From contig CAADXH010000098.1 of assembly GCA_900752975.1 (NCBI GenBank), positions 1 to 64,000 of the forward strand: a stretch of 64,000 nt of DNA. Reading direction: 5' to 3'. The stretch's first letter is position 1; every line of letters starts with the position of its first letter. Both the position numbers and the translations under genes were made by a program. Below the pieces are notes generated by a model that had not been told where the DNA came from, searched no databases, and saw nothing but the letters and a program-made list of their open reading frames with translations. Source of the stretch: Bacilli bacterium. GTDB taxonomy: Bacteria > Bacillota_I > Bacilli_A > ML615J-28 > CAG-313. Below, piece after piece: positions 30,353 to 38,114 of this stretch.

Positions 30353-30840
30353 TAGTTTGCACCTCCTAATTTACGGTATTCTTCAATAATGCCAGCAACT
30401 TGGTTAACAGCTACTTTTGGATATACTTTGCCATTGATTGAAAGGGCAGGAGCGATACCACATGCACCAATACAACGAAGAGCATCAAGTGTGAATAAAC
30501 CATCAGCTGATGTTTCACCTGGCTTAATGTTTAGAAGTTCAGCGAACTTGTCAATAACTTGTTGAGAACCTTTAACATAACATGCAGTTCCTAAACATAC
30601 ACCAATAACATATTTTCCTTTTGGATTTAAAGAAAAGAATGAATAGAATGTTACAACACCATAAATTTCAGCAACAGGAATTCCAGTTTTTTCTGAAATT
30701 AATTCTTGAACTTCAAGTGGAATGTAACCATACTCACGTTGTATATCACTTAAGATCATCATAAGTGGAGTATTTTCATTTTCGTATCTTGCGATAATAC
30801 TTTCGATTTGCTTTACAGCATTTGCGCTTAAATGAGCCAT
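30352..30840 (-). CDS. hydC: NuoE-like [2Fe-2S] subunit HydC
   Basis: 162 aa, thioredoxin-like NuoE family. Cluster ligands lie in CLGTACYVKGSQ and CIGACGIAPAL. The ATG at 30840 is chosen because GGAGG lies 7 nt upstream; an ATG four codons earlier overlaps that site. First gene of hydCBA, which carries electrons between NADH, ferredoxin and H+. Confidence 0.95.
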   Translation of the reverse strand: MAHLSANAVKQIESIIARYENENTPLMMILSDIQREYGYIPLEVQELISEKTGIPVAEIYGVVTFYSFFSLNPKGKYVIGVCLGTACYVKGSQQVIDKFAELLNIKPGETSADGLFTLDALRCIGACGIAPALSINGKVYPKVAVNQVAGIIEEYRKLGGAN

Positions 30841-30887
30841 ATTAACCTCCATATTTTAATACAAATTTTATAAATTCGCTCTTACGT

Positions 30888-30916
30888 ATTATATCAAAAA
30901 AATGCATTTTTTGCAA
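30888..30916 (-). promoter_or_regulatory. Promoter of hydCBA
   Basis: TTGCAA (30911-30916), 17-nt spacer, TATAAT (30888-30893), about 48 nt before hydC. No clear Rex-type palindrome was found next to it. Confidence 0.8.
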
Positions 30917-31037
30917 GTTAAATAATTAGTAGTTTTTACCAATTAGTTTTTTTTATTTAAATTTCTTATTTTTACTTAATATTTTTTCCTCTTTAAATCT
31001 TCAAATTAAATACTTATTGACATCAATAATTCAAGTC

Positions 31038-31074
31038 AAAAAATCAAACTTAAAATTTTTGATTCTAAGTTTGA
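31038..31074 (-). terminator. Terminator past the decayed small gene
   Basis: TCAAACTTA/TAAGTTTGA stem (31044-31052 with 31066-31074) and a T6 tract on the minus strand. Confidence 0.75.
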
Positions 31075-31090
31075 CTTAAAAATTATTTAA

Positions 31091-31441
31091 TTATAGTTTT
31101 TCATTTTCTTTGTAAAAAATCAAAGTACCTTTAATATATGCTTCGATATCTTTATCAACTAATATAATAAGCCCTTGAGAACTAATATAACTTCCGTTAA
31201 CACTTCTCATATTGTCATTTATATTATATGGCAAAACAACTACAATATCAGAGTTTAAATCTATTAGTTTGTTGCATTCAACACAATTAGCATATCTTCA
31301 ACCTAAATCTTTTTAATGAAAACTACCTATAATATGAAAATCATCAGTTTTATAAGTGACTAGTACATTTGATTTACTTGGATAAAGCATATGACCATCT
31401 TCATCCAACCAAAAATAATTTTTGAACGTAATTTTTCTCAT
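31091..31441 (-). pseudogene. Small protein gene with two in-frame stops
   Basis: Exactly 117 codons, from an ATG at 31439-31441 to a TAA at 31091-31093, broken by a TAA at 31313-31315 and a TGA at 31298-31300. The pieces read MRKITFKNYFWLDEDG... and RYANCVECNKLIDLN...YKENEKL; the second contains a CxxC pair. No frame change is needed, so the whole was recently one reading frame. I recognise no family. It lies 9 nt downstream of a small lipoprotein gene. Confidence 0.7.
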
Positions 31442-31450
31442 TTCTTCTAC

Positions 31451-31717
31451 TTATAAATTTTTAAAATCTAAATATACTTTTTCTTCGGTATCTTGAAATA
31501 TTACATATAAAGAAACTGAATAATATTGATATCCTCTACCATAATCTATTTTAAAAACATTTAAATCATTTGAATTTACAAATTCTTTTTCTGATATTCT
31601 ATGTAATTCTAGTTCACCATAAAATTCTTCTTTATCACAAACAAATTTTCCTTCTACAACTTCAAATGATTTTGTTTTGCAAGAAAAAATTAAAGAACTA
31701 AAGAGAATCACACCCAA
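31451..31717 (-). CDS. Small putative lipoprotein, start codon uncertain
   Basis: About 88 aa from a TTG at 31717. In the same frame the sequence extends upstream to ATA at 31739-31741, giving ITIKLFLVLGVILFSSLIFSC, a complete lipoprotein signal, with a GGGTGG stretch just before it and a stop codon further up. The natural start may therefore have been an ATG that is now ATA, with TTG as a poor substitute. The mature part has no family I recognise. With the broken gene just downstream, the pair looks like a decaying unit. Confidence 0.5.
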   Translation of the reverse strand: MGVILFSSLIFSCKTKSFEVVEGKFVCDKEEFYGELELHRISEKEFVNSNDLNVFKIDYGRGYQYYSVSLYVIFQDTEEKVYLDFKNL

Positions 31718-31844
31718 TACTAAAAATAGTTTTATAGTTATTTTACCACCCTATTAAAAATTATCTTTCATATAATAAGACAAAAAATTTATATATTTTA
31801 TTGCATGGAATTTATATTTAATTATCGTTATGCCAATTATGTTT

Positions 31845-31880
31845 AAAAAATACGTTGAAGCATTATCAACGTATTTTTTC
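31845..31880 (-). terminator. Terminator of the first NCS2 purine permease
   Basis: A 14-bp stem, AAAAAATACGTTGA with TCAACGTATTTTTT, 7-nt loop, with A and T tracts on both sides. Confidence 0.85.
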
Positions 31881-31884
31881 ATTT

Positions 31885-33339
31885 TTATAGTGCAACAAAA
31901 GCAAATCTTAAAATACCAAGTAGTGCAATGATTGTTACAACGATATCTTTTTTACCATATTTACCAGTTAATAAAGTTATTAATACATAGGTGATAGCAC
32001 CAATCATAATACCATTACAAATAGAATATGTTGCGATTGTCATTATGAGTGTCATAAATCCAGTTGCAGCTGAAGTGATATCAGTGAAATCTACTTTTAC
32101 GATATTTTTACACATTAAAATACCAACATAAATTAGGGCAGGAGCCGTTGCACATTGTGGAACGTACTTAACTACTGGAGCCGCAAATAAGCAAGCAATG
32201 AATAAAACAGCTGTAACTAGTGATGCAAGACCTGTTCTTCCTCCGGCCGCAACACCTGCACTTGATTCAACAAATGTGGTAATTGTTGATGTACCAGTAC
32301 CAGCACCAGCGGCTGTACCAATAGCATCACATAACATTATTTCACCTAAACCAGTTGGATCACCATTTTCATCTAGCATATTAGCTTCTGAAGATGTGCC
32401 ATAAACAGTACCTAATGTTTCAAACATATCAACAAGAGAGTAAGTAAGTACTAGCATAATCAAACTAAGTACACTACTAACTACCTTCCAATCAAATACA
32501 TATTTAAAGCCTTTAAAGCATCCACCAAAACCAACTTCAAACCAATCTTTAAATGAACGACCTACAGATATATTTTCCATTTGTACTTTATCTACATTAA
32601 AGATTAAACATAAAATATAATATAGAATAGTTGAACATATAATTCCCAAAATAATTGCCAATTGTTTTACTACCTTAGACTTACATTTTGTAAGAACTAT
32701 TATTATAATTACACCAATAAAAGCTACTAGGGCAGGAATTATAATATTAGGATCATGACTAGCAAAGTTTACTAATGAAACTGCAGTATATTTATTAGGT
32801 ACTACAATTCCGCTATTTTGTAAGCCAACAAAAGCGATAAATAAACCAATACCAGCAGACATAGCTGTTTTAAGACAACTTGGTAGAGCTTTCGCAATAT
32901 ATTTTCTAAGACCAGTAAGTGATAAAATTAAGAAAAAAACTCCTGATAATAGAATTACAACTAAACCAATTTGATAACCTTCAACTACTGATATTTTTTC
33001 TCCAACTGGTACACCATTTTCATTAAAGATTAAACATGGTGCAATAAAAGAAACAAAGAAAAATGAGTTAAGTCCCATACCAGCTGCAAGAGCAAATGGT
33101 TTGTTTGCGATAAACGCCATACATACAGTCGCAATAACTGCCGCTATGATACCACCAATAAAACAAGCATTCCAAACTTTTGTCATTTCTGGAATTGCTG
33201 TTCCTCCAGTCATTTCATTAGGGTTTACAATTACAATATAACACATTGCAAAAAAAGTTGTGATACCGGCAATTATTTCGGTTTTAATTGTCGTTTGGTT
33301 TTCATCAATTTTAAAAACCTTGTTCAAAAAATTTTTCAT
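31885..33339 (-). CDS. NCS2/AzgA-type purine permease, copy 1
   Basis: 484 aa, about 13-14 membrane helices, the AzgA/PbuG-like branch of the NCS2 transporters that imports adenine, guanine or hypoxanthine with cations. Hallmarks are the N-terminal TEIIAGITTFFAMCYIVIVNP, the AAGMGLNSFF helix, and GTGTSTITTFVESSAGVAAGGRTGL. It is very close to the copy at 35103-36557 along its whole length, so the two arose by duplication. Its leader carries a diverged purine aptamer and a promoter matching that of the second copy. Confidence 0.95.
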   Translation of the reverse strand: MKNFLNKVFKIDENQTTIKTEIIAGITTFFAMCYIVIVNPNEMTGGTAIPEMTKVWNACFIGGIIAAVIATVCMAFIANKPFALAAGMGLNSFFFVSFIAPCLIFNENGVPVGEKISVVEGYQIGLVVILLSGVFFLILSLTGLRKYIAKALPSCLKTAMSAGIGLFIAFVGLQNSGIVVPNKYTAVSLVNFASHDPNIIIPALVAFIGVIIIIVLTKCKSKVVKQLAIILGIICSTILYYILCLIFNVDKVQMENISVGRSFKDWFEVGFGGCFKGFKYVFDWKVVSSVLSLIMLVLTYSLVDMFETLGTVYGTSSEANMLDENGDPTGLGEIMLCDAIGTAAGAGTGTSTITTFVESSAGVAAGGRTGLASLVTAVLFIACLFAAPVVKYVPQCATAPALIYVGILMCKNIVKVDFTDITSAATGFMTLIMTIATYSICNGIMIGAITYVLITLLTGKYGKKDIVVTIIALLGILRFAFVAL

Positions 33340-33386
33340 ATTCTCCTCCTATTGTGAAGCCAACAAAATATGAATATACAAAAAGA

Positions 33387-33399
33387 AAGATATTATCTT
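33387..33399 (-). terminator. Weak hairpin downstream of the diverged aptamer
   Basis: AAGAT/ATCTT stem with a 3-nt loop and a following TTTCTTTTT run on the minus strand. It sits where the other copy has a strong terminator, but is only five pairs long. Confidence 0.35.
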
Positions 33400-33409
33400 A
33401 CTAATCTTA

Positions 33410-33474
33410 ATCGTAGTCGTTTGCTTTTTGTTAAGAAATGGACGTTGCAAATCATATTCTCGAATTTATACGAT
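33410..33474 (-). promoter_or_regulatory. Strongly diverged purine-riboswitch-like aptamer
   Basis: On the minus strand P1 (ATCGTA with TACGAT), the J1/2 stretch TATAAATTC and the 3' GACTACGA are identical to the canonical copy at 36664-36730. The interior differs: P2 and P3 need bulged C residues to form, L2 reads AATATGA instead of AATATGG, L3 lacks the CC partner, and J2/3 reads GTCCATTTC instead of GTCTCTACC. The C of GACTACG that pairs with guanine is kept. It may be a decayed copy or one with altered ligand preference. Confidence 0.65.
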
Positions 33475-33490
33475 CAATTAACTTCACTTA

Positions 33491-33518
33491 ATTTTATCAT
33501 ATAAATTTTTTATTGCAA
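33491..33518 (-). promoter_or_regulatory. Promoter of NCS2 copy 1
   Basis: TTGCAA (33513-33518), 16-nt spacer ending in TATATGA, TAAAAT (33491-33496). The layout matches that of copy 2. Confidence 0.75.
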
Positions 33519-33546
33519 TGAATTTACTTTTTTTAAATTGAAATTA

Positions 33547-33578
33547 AAAGAACTCTATTAGTATCAATAAAGTTCTTT
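33547..33578 (-). terminator. Terminator of uraA
   Basis: AAAGAACT/AGTTCTTT stem (33547-33554 with 33571-33578) with a 16-nt loop and a T-rich tail on the minus strand. Confidence 0.65.
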
Positions 33579-33603
33579 GTAATGTAAACTATAAATAGCA
33601 CAA

Positions 33604-34971
33604 TCAATTATCACTTTTTTTGCTTTCTTTATTTTTTGGTAATATTAAATTTAAGACTATTCCCACAATAGTTGACAAGGCTACACTTGTAAATAATTTC
33701 ATTCCCGTCTTACTATAAATAGCTGCTCCACCAATACCAATTATAAGAATAGTTGAAATGATGATTAAATTTCTAATGTTGTTCAAGTCAACTTTAGCAT
33801 CTAGTAAAGTTTTAAGACCATTAGCAGCGATAAAACCATATAATATTAAGCATACTCCTCCCATCACAGCAGGTGGAATAGTTGAAATTAATATAGTAAA
33901 AACATTACAAAAAGAAAGTAATATTGCAAAAATTGCAGCAAGACCTGTCACCCATACTGATCCAACTTTAGTAAGACCAACAACAGAAGTATTTTCACCA
34001 TATGATGTGTTTGCAGGACCACCTATCACTCCAGCGAATGCTGTAGCAATACCATCACCAAGTAATGTTCGATGTAATCCAGGATCTGATAAATAATCTT
34101 TTTTAGTAATTTGTCCAAGTACTTCATGATCACCTATGTGTTCACAAATGGTAGCAAACGCAAGAGGAATTACCGTGATAATTGCTCCAAAACTAACTTT
34201 ATACATGGAAATGCCTAATCCTAATTCTTGGTCTTTCCATCCCATAATTATAAATTTAGGAACGGCAAACCATTGACTTGGGTTTTTAATTACTGTAGCT
34301 AAACTAGTAAAATCAATTAATTTAGCATCACCGTTCGGAATAAAGTTAAAAATGATCGCAATCACATATCCACCAATAATACCTACTAAGAAGGGAACAA
34401 CTTTCAAGAATTTTTTTGATAAGATGGCAGTAAATGCAATAATTAATAGTGTTGCAAGTGCCACTACTATAGCTCTCCAATCGCCATTTTGCACCATACC
34501 TGTGTTAGAAATTGCACTGTTTGATAGACCAAGTCCTATTACCATAATCATCGGACCAATTACAACAGGAGGTAAAATCTTTTTGAGCCAATTTGTGCCA
34601 AATATCTTTATAAAGCCAGCCACAATCACATAAATTAATCCAACCACAACAAGTCCCGTAAGAGCAGGCCCATATGAAGTTATTACATTATTTCCTTTAA
34701 TATTTGTAGTTACACTTACCGCAAGTATATATTCAATATAAGCAAAACTAGATCCTAAATAAATGGGAACTTTAGCTTTAGTACATAAAATATAAATTAA
34801 CGTACCAAATCCAGATGCGAATAACGCAACTGAAATTGGAAGTCCTGTTAAAATAGGTACTAAAACAGTAGCACTAAACATCGCAAATACATGTTGAAAA
34901 CTTAATAAAATCCATTTATGAACAGGGGGACGATAGTTTGGTTTTAATGTTTGAAGTTCGTTTGTTTCCAT
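33604..34971 (-). CDS. uraA: Uracil permease (NCS2, UraA family)
   Basis: 455 aa, 14 membrane segments of the UraA/NAT branch, uracil:cation symport. It starts with the cytoplasmic PPVHKWILLSFQHVFAMFSATVLVP, whose QH pair is the NAT signature. PIYLGSSFAYIEYIL and SFGAIITVIPLAFATICEHIGDHEVLG (with the substrate-binding glutamate) follow, then GGPANTSYGENTSVVGLTKVG. It is embedded between two purine permeases. A terminator-like hairpin lies directly in its leader. It ends with TGA. Confidence 0.95.
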   Translation of the reverse strand: METNELQTLKPNYRPPVHKWILLSFQHVFAMFSATVLVPILTGLPISVALFASGFGTLIYILCTKAKVPIYLGSSFAYIEYILAVSVTTNIKGNNVITSYGPALTGLVVVGLIYVIVAGFIKIFGTNWLKKILPPVVIGPMIMVIGLGLSNSAISNTGMVQNGDWRAIVVALATLLIIAFTAILSKKFLKVVPFLVGIIGGYVIAIIFNFIPNGDAKLIDFTSLATVIKNPSQWFAVPKFIIMGWKDQELGLGISMYKVSFGAIITVIPLAFATICEHIGDHEVLGQITKKDYLSDPGLHRTLLGDGIATAFAGVIGGPANTSYGENTSVVGLTKVGSVWVTGLAAIFAILLSFCNVFTILISTIPPAVMGGVCLILYGFIAANGLKTLLDAKVDLNNIRNLIIISTILIIGIGGAAIYSKTGMKLFTSVALSTIVGIVLNLILPKNKESKKSDN

Positions 34972-34986
34972 TATTTTCTCCTTTTC

Positions 34987-35017
34987 TTAAAAAAATAAGA
35001 GTTTTAAAACTCTTATT
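34987..35017 (-). terminator. Perfect hairpin with T7 in the uraA leader
   Basis: A 24-bp perfect palindrome (34994-35017) followed on the minus strand by T7 and then, within 15 nt, by the uraA ribosome site. It could finish transcripts from the upstream permease or act as an attenuator for uraA. Confidence 0.8.
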
Positions 35018-35026
35018 CTAAAATAT

Positions 35027-35093
35027 TAAAAAACAAATGTTAAACATTTCAGTATTACTATTTAAATTGATATTAACTATATTTAACATTTGT
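35027..35093 (-). terminator. Second hairpin after NCS2 copy 2, with alternative fold
   Basis: 12-nt arms 35033-35044 and 35082-35093 are perfect complements around a 37-nt loop and run into T6 on the minus strand. The promoter-distal arm can also form a short local hairpin (35035-35049), mutually exclusive with the long stem. Confidence 0.6.
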
Positions 35094-35102
35094 CTTTCCT
35101 CC

Positions 35103-36557
35103 TTACATTGCCACAAAAGCAAATCTCAAAATTCCAAGTATCGCAATAATAGTTACAACTATATCTTTTTTGCCATACTTACCAGTTAATAAGGTTATAA
35201 TTACATAAGTAATTGCACCTATCATAATGCCATTACTAATTGAGTATGTTGCAATCATCATTATAAAGGTAATAAATGCAGTCGCAGCAGAAGCAATATC
35301 ACTAAAATCTACCTTCACAATATTTTTACACATCAAGATACCAACATAAATTAAAGCAGGAGCAGTTGCACATTGTGGAACATATTTAACTATTGGTGAG
35401 GCAAATAAACAAATTATAAATAAAATAGCAGTTACAAAAGCTGTTAAACCGGTTCTTCCTCCCGCCACAACGCCAGCACTTGATTCTACAAATGTTGTAA
35501 TTGTTGAAGTACCAGTACTAGCACCAACAACAGTACCGATTGCATCACATAGCATTTCTTTTCCTAAATCAATTGGATCACCATTTTCATCTAGCATACC
35601 AGCTTCTGCTGATGCCCCATAAACAGTGCCAAGAGTATCAAACATGTCGACAAGTGCATATGTAATAGCTAACATAACTACACTTATCACACCACCTAAT
35701 AGTTTTCCTTCAAACACAGTTTTAAACCCTTTAAAGCAACCGCCAAACCCAACTTCAAACCAATCCTTAAATGTTTTGCCAATTGAAATATTGGAAACCT
35801 TTGGAATTTCAACTTTAAAAATTAAACAACAAATATAATATAAAACAGTTGAACATAAAATTCCAAAAATAATTGATGTTTTGTTTAGTAATTTCACTTT
35901 TGATTTTGAAAATACAACAATTAAAATTAATCCGATAAAAGCTACAATAGCAGGGATTGCTGTTGCTGCACCTTTTGTAAAATTAGTTAATGCAACACCT
36001 GTATATTGATTAGGTACAACAATACCACTATTCTGTAAGCCAATAAAAGCTATAAACAAACCAATACCTGCAGGAATAGCTGTTTTAAGAGAGCTTGGTA
36101 ATGCTTTTGCAATATATTTTCTAAGACCTGTAAGTGATAAAATCAGGAAAATGGCACCTGATATTAAAATAATTACAAGACCTGCTTGATAGCCATCTAC
36201 AAGCGGAGTTTCAGTTCCTATTATTTTGCCAGTTTCCGTATCAAATAATAAACAAGGAATAATGAATGAAACATAGAAGAATGAATTTAATCCCATCCCG
36301 GCAGCAAGAGCAAAAGGCTTGTTCGCAATAAATGCCATACAAAGGGTTGCGATAACCGCTGCGATAATTCCACCAATAAAACAAGCATTCCAGATTTGTG
36401 ATGCACCATCAATGTCTAAGAAACCTGTCATTTGATTAGGATTTACAATTACAATATAGCACATTGCAAAAAAAGTAGTTAAACCAGCAATTATTTCAGT
36501 TTTAATTGTGGTTTGGTTTTCGTCAAGTTTAAAAACTCGATTTAAAAATTTTTTCAT
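35103..36557 (-). CDS. NCS2/AzgA-type purine permease, copy 2
   Basis: 484 aa, same length and layout as copy 1, with long identical stretches (the first 23 residues differ only by K for N at 3, R for K at 7 and L for I at 11). Family hallmarks are TFFAMCYIVIVNPNQMTG, LAAGMGLNSFFYVSF and GASTGTSTITTFVESSAGV. Likely a hypoxanthine/guanine or adenine symporter. Its leader carries a canonical guanine-type purine riboswitch with a transcription terminator, so it should be repressed by purine excess. Good AGGAGG-like site before the ATG. Confidence 0.95.
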   Translation of the reverse strand: MKKFLNRVFKLDENQTTIKTEIIAGLTTFFAMCYIVIVNPNQMTGFLDIDGASQIWNACFIGGIIAAVIATLCMAFIANKPFALAAGMGLNSFFYVSFIIPCLLFDTETGKIIGTETPLVDGYQAGLVIILISGAIFLILSLTGLRKYIAKALPSSLKTAIPAGIGLFIAFIGLQNSGIVVPNQYTGVALTNFTKGAATAIPAIVAFIGLILIVVFSKSKVKLLNKTSIIFGILCSTVLYYICCLIFKVEIPKVSNISIGKTFKDWFEVGFGGCFKGFKTVFEGKLLGGVISVVMLAITYALVDMFDTLGTVYGASAEAGMLDENGDPIDLGKEMLCDAIGTVVGASTGTSTITTFVESSAGVVAGGRTGLTAFVTAILFIICLFASPIVKYVPQCATAPALIYVGILMCKNIVKVDFSDIASAATAFITFIMMIATYSISNGIMIGAITYVIITLLTGKYGKKDIVVTIIAILGILRFAFVAM

Positions 36558-36602
36558 GTTTTCCTCCTATTTATATTTGAAGCCAATAAAACATGAATAA
36601 AC

Positions 36603-36628
36603 AAAAAAGAGAGACTTCTATGTCTCTC
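36603..36628 (-). terminator. Expression-platform terminator of the purine riboswitch
   Basis: GAGAGAC/GTCTCTC stem (36609-36615 with 36622-36628) followed by a T-tract on the minus strand, 36 nt downstream of the aptamer and upstream of the permease start. Confidence 0.85.
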
Positions 36629-36663
36629 GCAACGGAAAAAGAGTAACTTAGTTACTTTCTTTA

Positions 36664-36730
36664 ATCGTAGTCCTATCATTTAAGGCGATAGGGTAGAGAC
36701 TTTCGAACCATATTATCGAATTTATACGAT
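36664..36730 (-). promoter_or_regulatory. Purine riboswitch (guanine type)
   Basis: Canonical purine aptamer on the minus strand: P1 ATCGTA/TACGAT, J1/2 TATAAATTC, P2 TTCGA/TTCGAA with L2 AATATGG, J2/3 GTCTCTACC, P3 CCTATC/GATAGG with L3 GCCTTAAAT, and 3' GGACTACGA. The C in GACTACG is the specificity base for guanine/hypoxanthine; adenine aptamers have T there. The GG of L2 and CC of L3 can make the loop-loop contact. Confidence 0.93.
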
Positions 36731-36747
36731 TTATTAGCTTCATCTAT

Positions 36748-36775
36748 ATTTTATCATATAACTTTTAAATTGCAA
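36748..36775 (-). promoter_or_regulatory. Promoter of NCS2 copy 2
   Basis: TTGCAA (36770-36775), 16-nt spacer, TAAAAT (36748-36753). A 13-of-14 match to the CcpA cre consensus lies 12 bp upstream (36788-36801, minus strand TTAAAACGTTTTCA). Confidence 0.75.
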
Positions 36776-36848
36776 TTCTTTACACATTGAAAACGTTTTA
36801 ATGCCTAATTGTAAATCAATGTCGTAACTTGTATTTTTGTAAAGTAAA

Positions 36849-36864
36849 AAGCGCCGAAGCGCTT
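36849..36864 (-). terminator. Terminator with TTCG tetraloop
   Basis: AAGCGC-TTCG-GCGCTT on the minus strand followed by T residues, 5 nt past the stop of the small membrane protein at 36870. Confidence 0.85.
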
Positions 36865-36869
36865 ATTTA

Positions 36870-37283
36870 CTATTCGATTGCTCTAGATCTTACAAAACTA
36901 ATTGCTAATGAGCCAACTAGTCCTACAGATATTAAAACCCATTTTAATACAGTTACTGCAGATCCTGCACATCCAGGTTCAAAACAGAACATAATCAACA
37001 TGGCTAATGCTAATACTGAAACCATTTCTAAGCATAAATCAACAACTGTTACTTCTGAGCTTTTTACTTTTACAACTACTAATACTGCACATACTAATAC
37101 TGCTAAAACGCCAATAATTGCTAATACAATAAAGCCTGCCTTAGTACTATTTAATAGTGAAGTAAAGACGTCATTTTTGTCCATAAAAAGTAGTGCAACA
37201 AATAATAAAGTCACGATAACAAGTGGGATTAAAACACCATACTTTTTGAAAAGATTTTTGTAATATTGACAAAACTTTTTCAT
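36870..37283 (-). CDS. Small four-helix membrane protein, unknown
   Basis: 137 aa: a basic, aromatic N-terminus (MKKFCQYYKNLFKKYG), then four hydrophobic helices near residues 16-33, 45-69, 80-98 and 108-127, ending in a short charged tail. I recognise no family. It has its own perfect-consensus promoter, an AAGGAAG site and a strong terminator, so it is an independent and probably well-expressed gene. Confidence 0.7.
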   Translation of the reverse strand: MKKFCQYYKNLFKKYGVLIPLVIVTLLFVALLFMDKNDVFTSLLNSTKAGFIVLAIIGVLAVLVCAVLVVVKVKSSEVTVVDLCLEMVSVLALAMLIMFCFEPGCAGSAVTVLKWVLISVGLVGSLAISFVRSRAIE

Positions 37284-37327
37284 ATAAATCTTCCTTTCAT
37301 AAAATTAGCATCAATAGATACGCTAAC

Positions 37328-37356
37328 ATTATACTACAATTTATGCATTTTGTCAA
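37328..37356 (-). promoter_or_regulatory. Perfect-consensus sigma-A promoter
   Basis: TTGACA (37351-37356), 17-nt spacer, TATAAT (37328-37333), about 45 nt before the 137-aa membrane protein. The leader has a GTTAGC/GCTAAT inverted pair. Confidence 0.85.
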
Positions 37357-37473
37357 GGTTTACAGCTTTTTATGTCGAAAGAGAGCATTTTTTGTCCTAG
37401 TTTTTTCATAATTTTAAGCGTTAAATTGAGGCTATATCTAATTTTATGCTTTATATTCTTTAAATATACTATA

Positions 37474-38061
37474 TTAAGCGTATAATGAAATCATTCCACT
37501 AATAAATATTTCAAGCCCAATACAAATCAAAATAATTCCACCAATTAATTCAGCTTTACTTGAAAATTTTGTACCAAATTTTTTACCTAATATTACACCA
37601 ACCAAACATATACAAAAAGTTATGGTTGCAATTATTAAAGCACTAGTGATAGCTAATGATAGTTTATATTCAGCAATCGTAAAGCCCACTGATAGCGCAT
37701 CAATTGACGTCGCAATTCCTTGGACTAGTAATGCATATAAACTCATTTTTTCTGCTTCTTCTTCCTCTTCACCCTTTTTGAAATAACCAAATACCATTTT
37801 CACGCCAATATAAAGTAGAAGAATTAAAGCTATCCAGGGAATAAAGTATTCAAACACTTTAAACTTTTCCACTATGGTATGAACACAAATCCAACCAATC
37901 ATTGGCATAATACCTTGAAATATGCCAAATACTCCCGCAATACCTAAAACTTTAATTTTTCTCATTTTAGGTTCATTAAATCCATTAGCAAGTGAAACGG
38001 AGAAAGCATCCATTGATAGGCCAACTCCCAATAATAGATTATTCAATATAAATGTAAACAT
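37474..38061 (-). CDS. mntP: Manganese efflux pump MntP
   Basis: 195 aa, six membrane helices in two repeats. The acidic motifs of MntP (DUF204) are visible: GLSMDAFSVSLANG in helix 1 and GIATSIDALSVGFT in helix 4. GYFKKGEEEEEAEK is the cytoplasmic loop between repeats. It exports Mn2+. The usual yybP-ykoY Mn riboswitch is not seen in the short 53-bp leader. Confidence 0.92.
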   Translation of the reverse strand: MFTFILNNLLLGVGLSMDAFSVSLANGFNEPKMRKIKVLGIAGVFGIFQGIMPMIGWICVHTIVEKFKVFEYFIPWIALILLLYIGVKMVFGYFKKGEEEEEAEKMSLYALLVQGIATSIDALSVGFTIAEYKLSLAITSALIIATITFCICLVGVILGKKFGTKFSSKAELIGGIILICIGLEIFISGMISLYA

Positions 38062-38114
38062 AATTGCTCCTTATTATATAATAGTTTTTTTTAATTATTT
38101 TATAACTATTTTTT

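Noticed and set aside
31298..31300. TGA read as tryptophan (Mollicutes-type code)
   Set aside because: The gene also contains a TAA, long genes in the window stay open with TGA as stop, and uraA ends in TGA.
36870..37263. Plus-strand reading frame opposite the 137-aa membrane protein
   Set aside because: The minus-strand gene has a consensus promoter, ribosome site, terminator and clean membrane-helix pattern; the opposite frame has none. The same applies to other plus-strand frames in the window, which all mirror minus-strand genes.
37284..38114. yybP-ykoY manganese riboswitch for mntP
   Set aside because: The mntP leader is only 53 bp, AT-only in large part, and shows none of the conserved paired elements.
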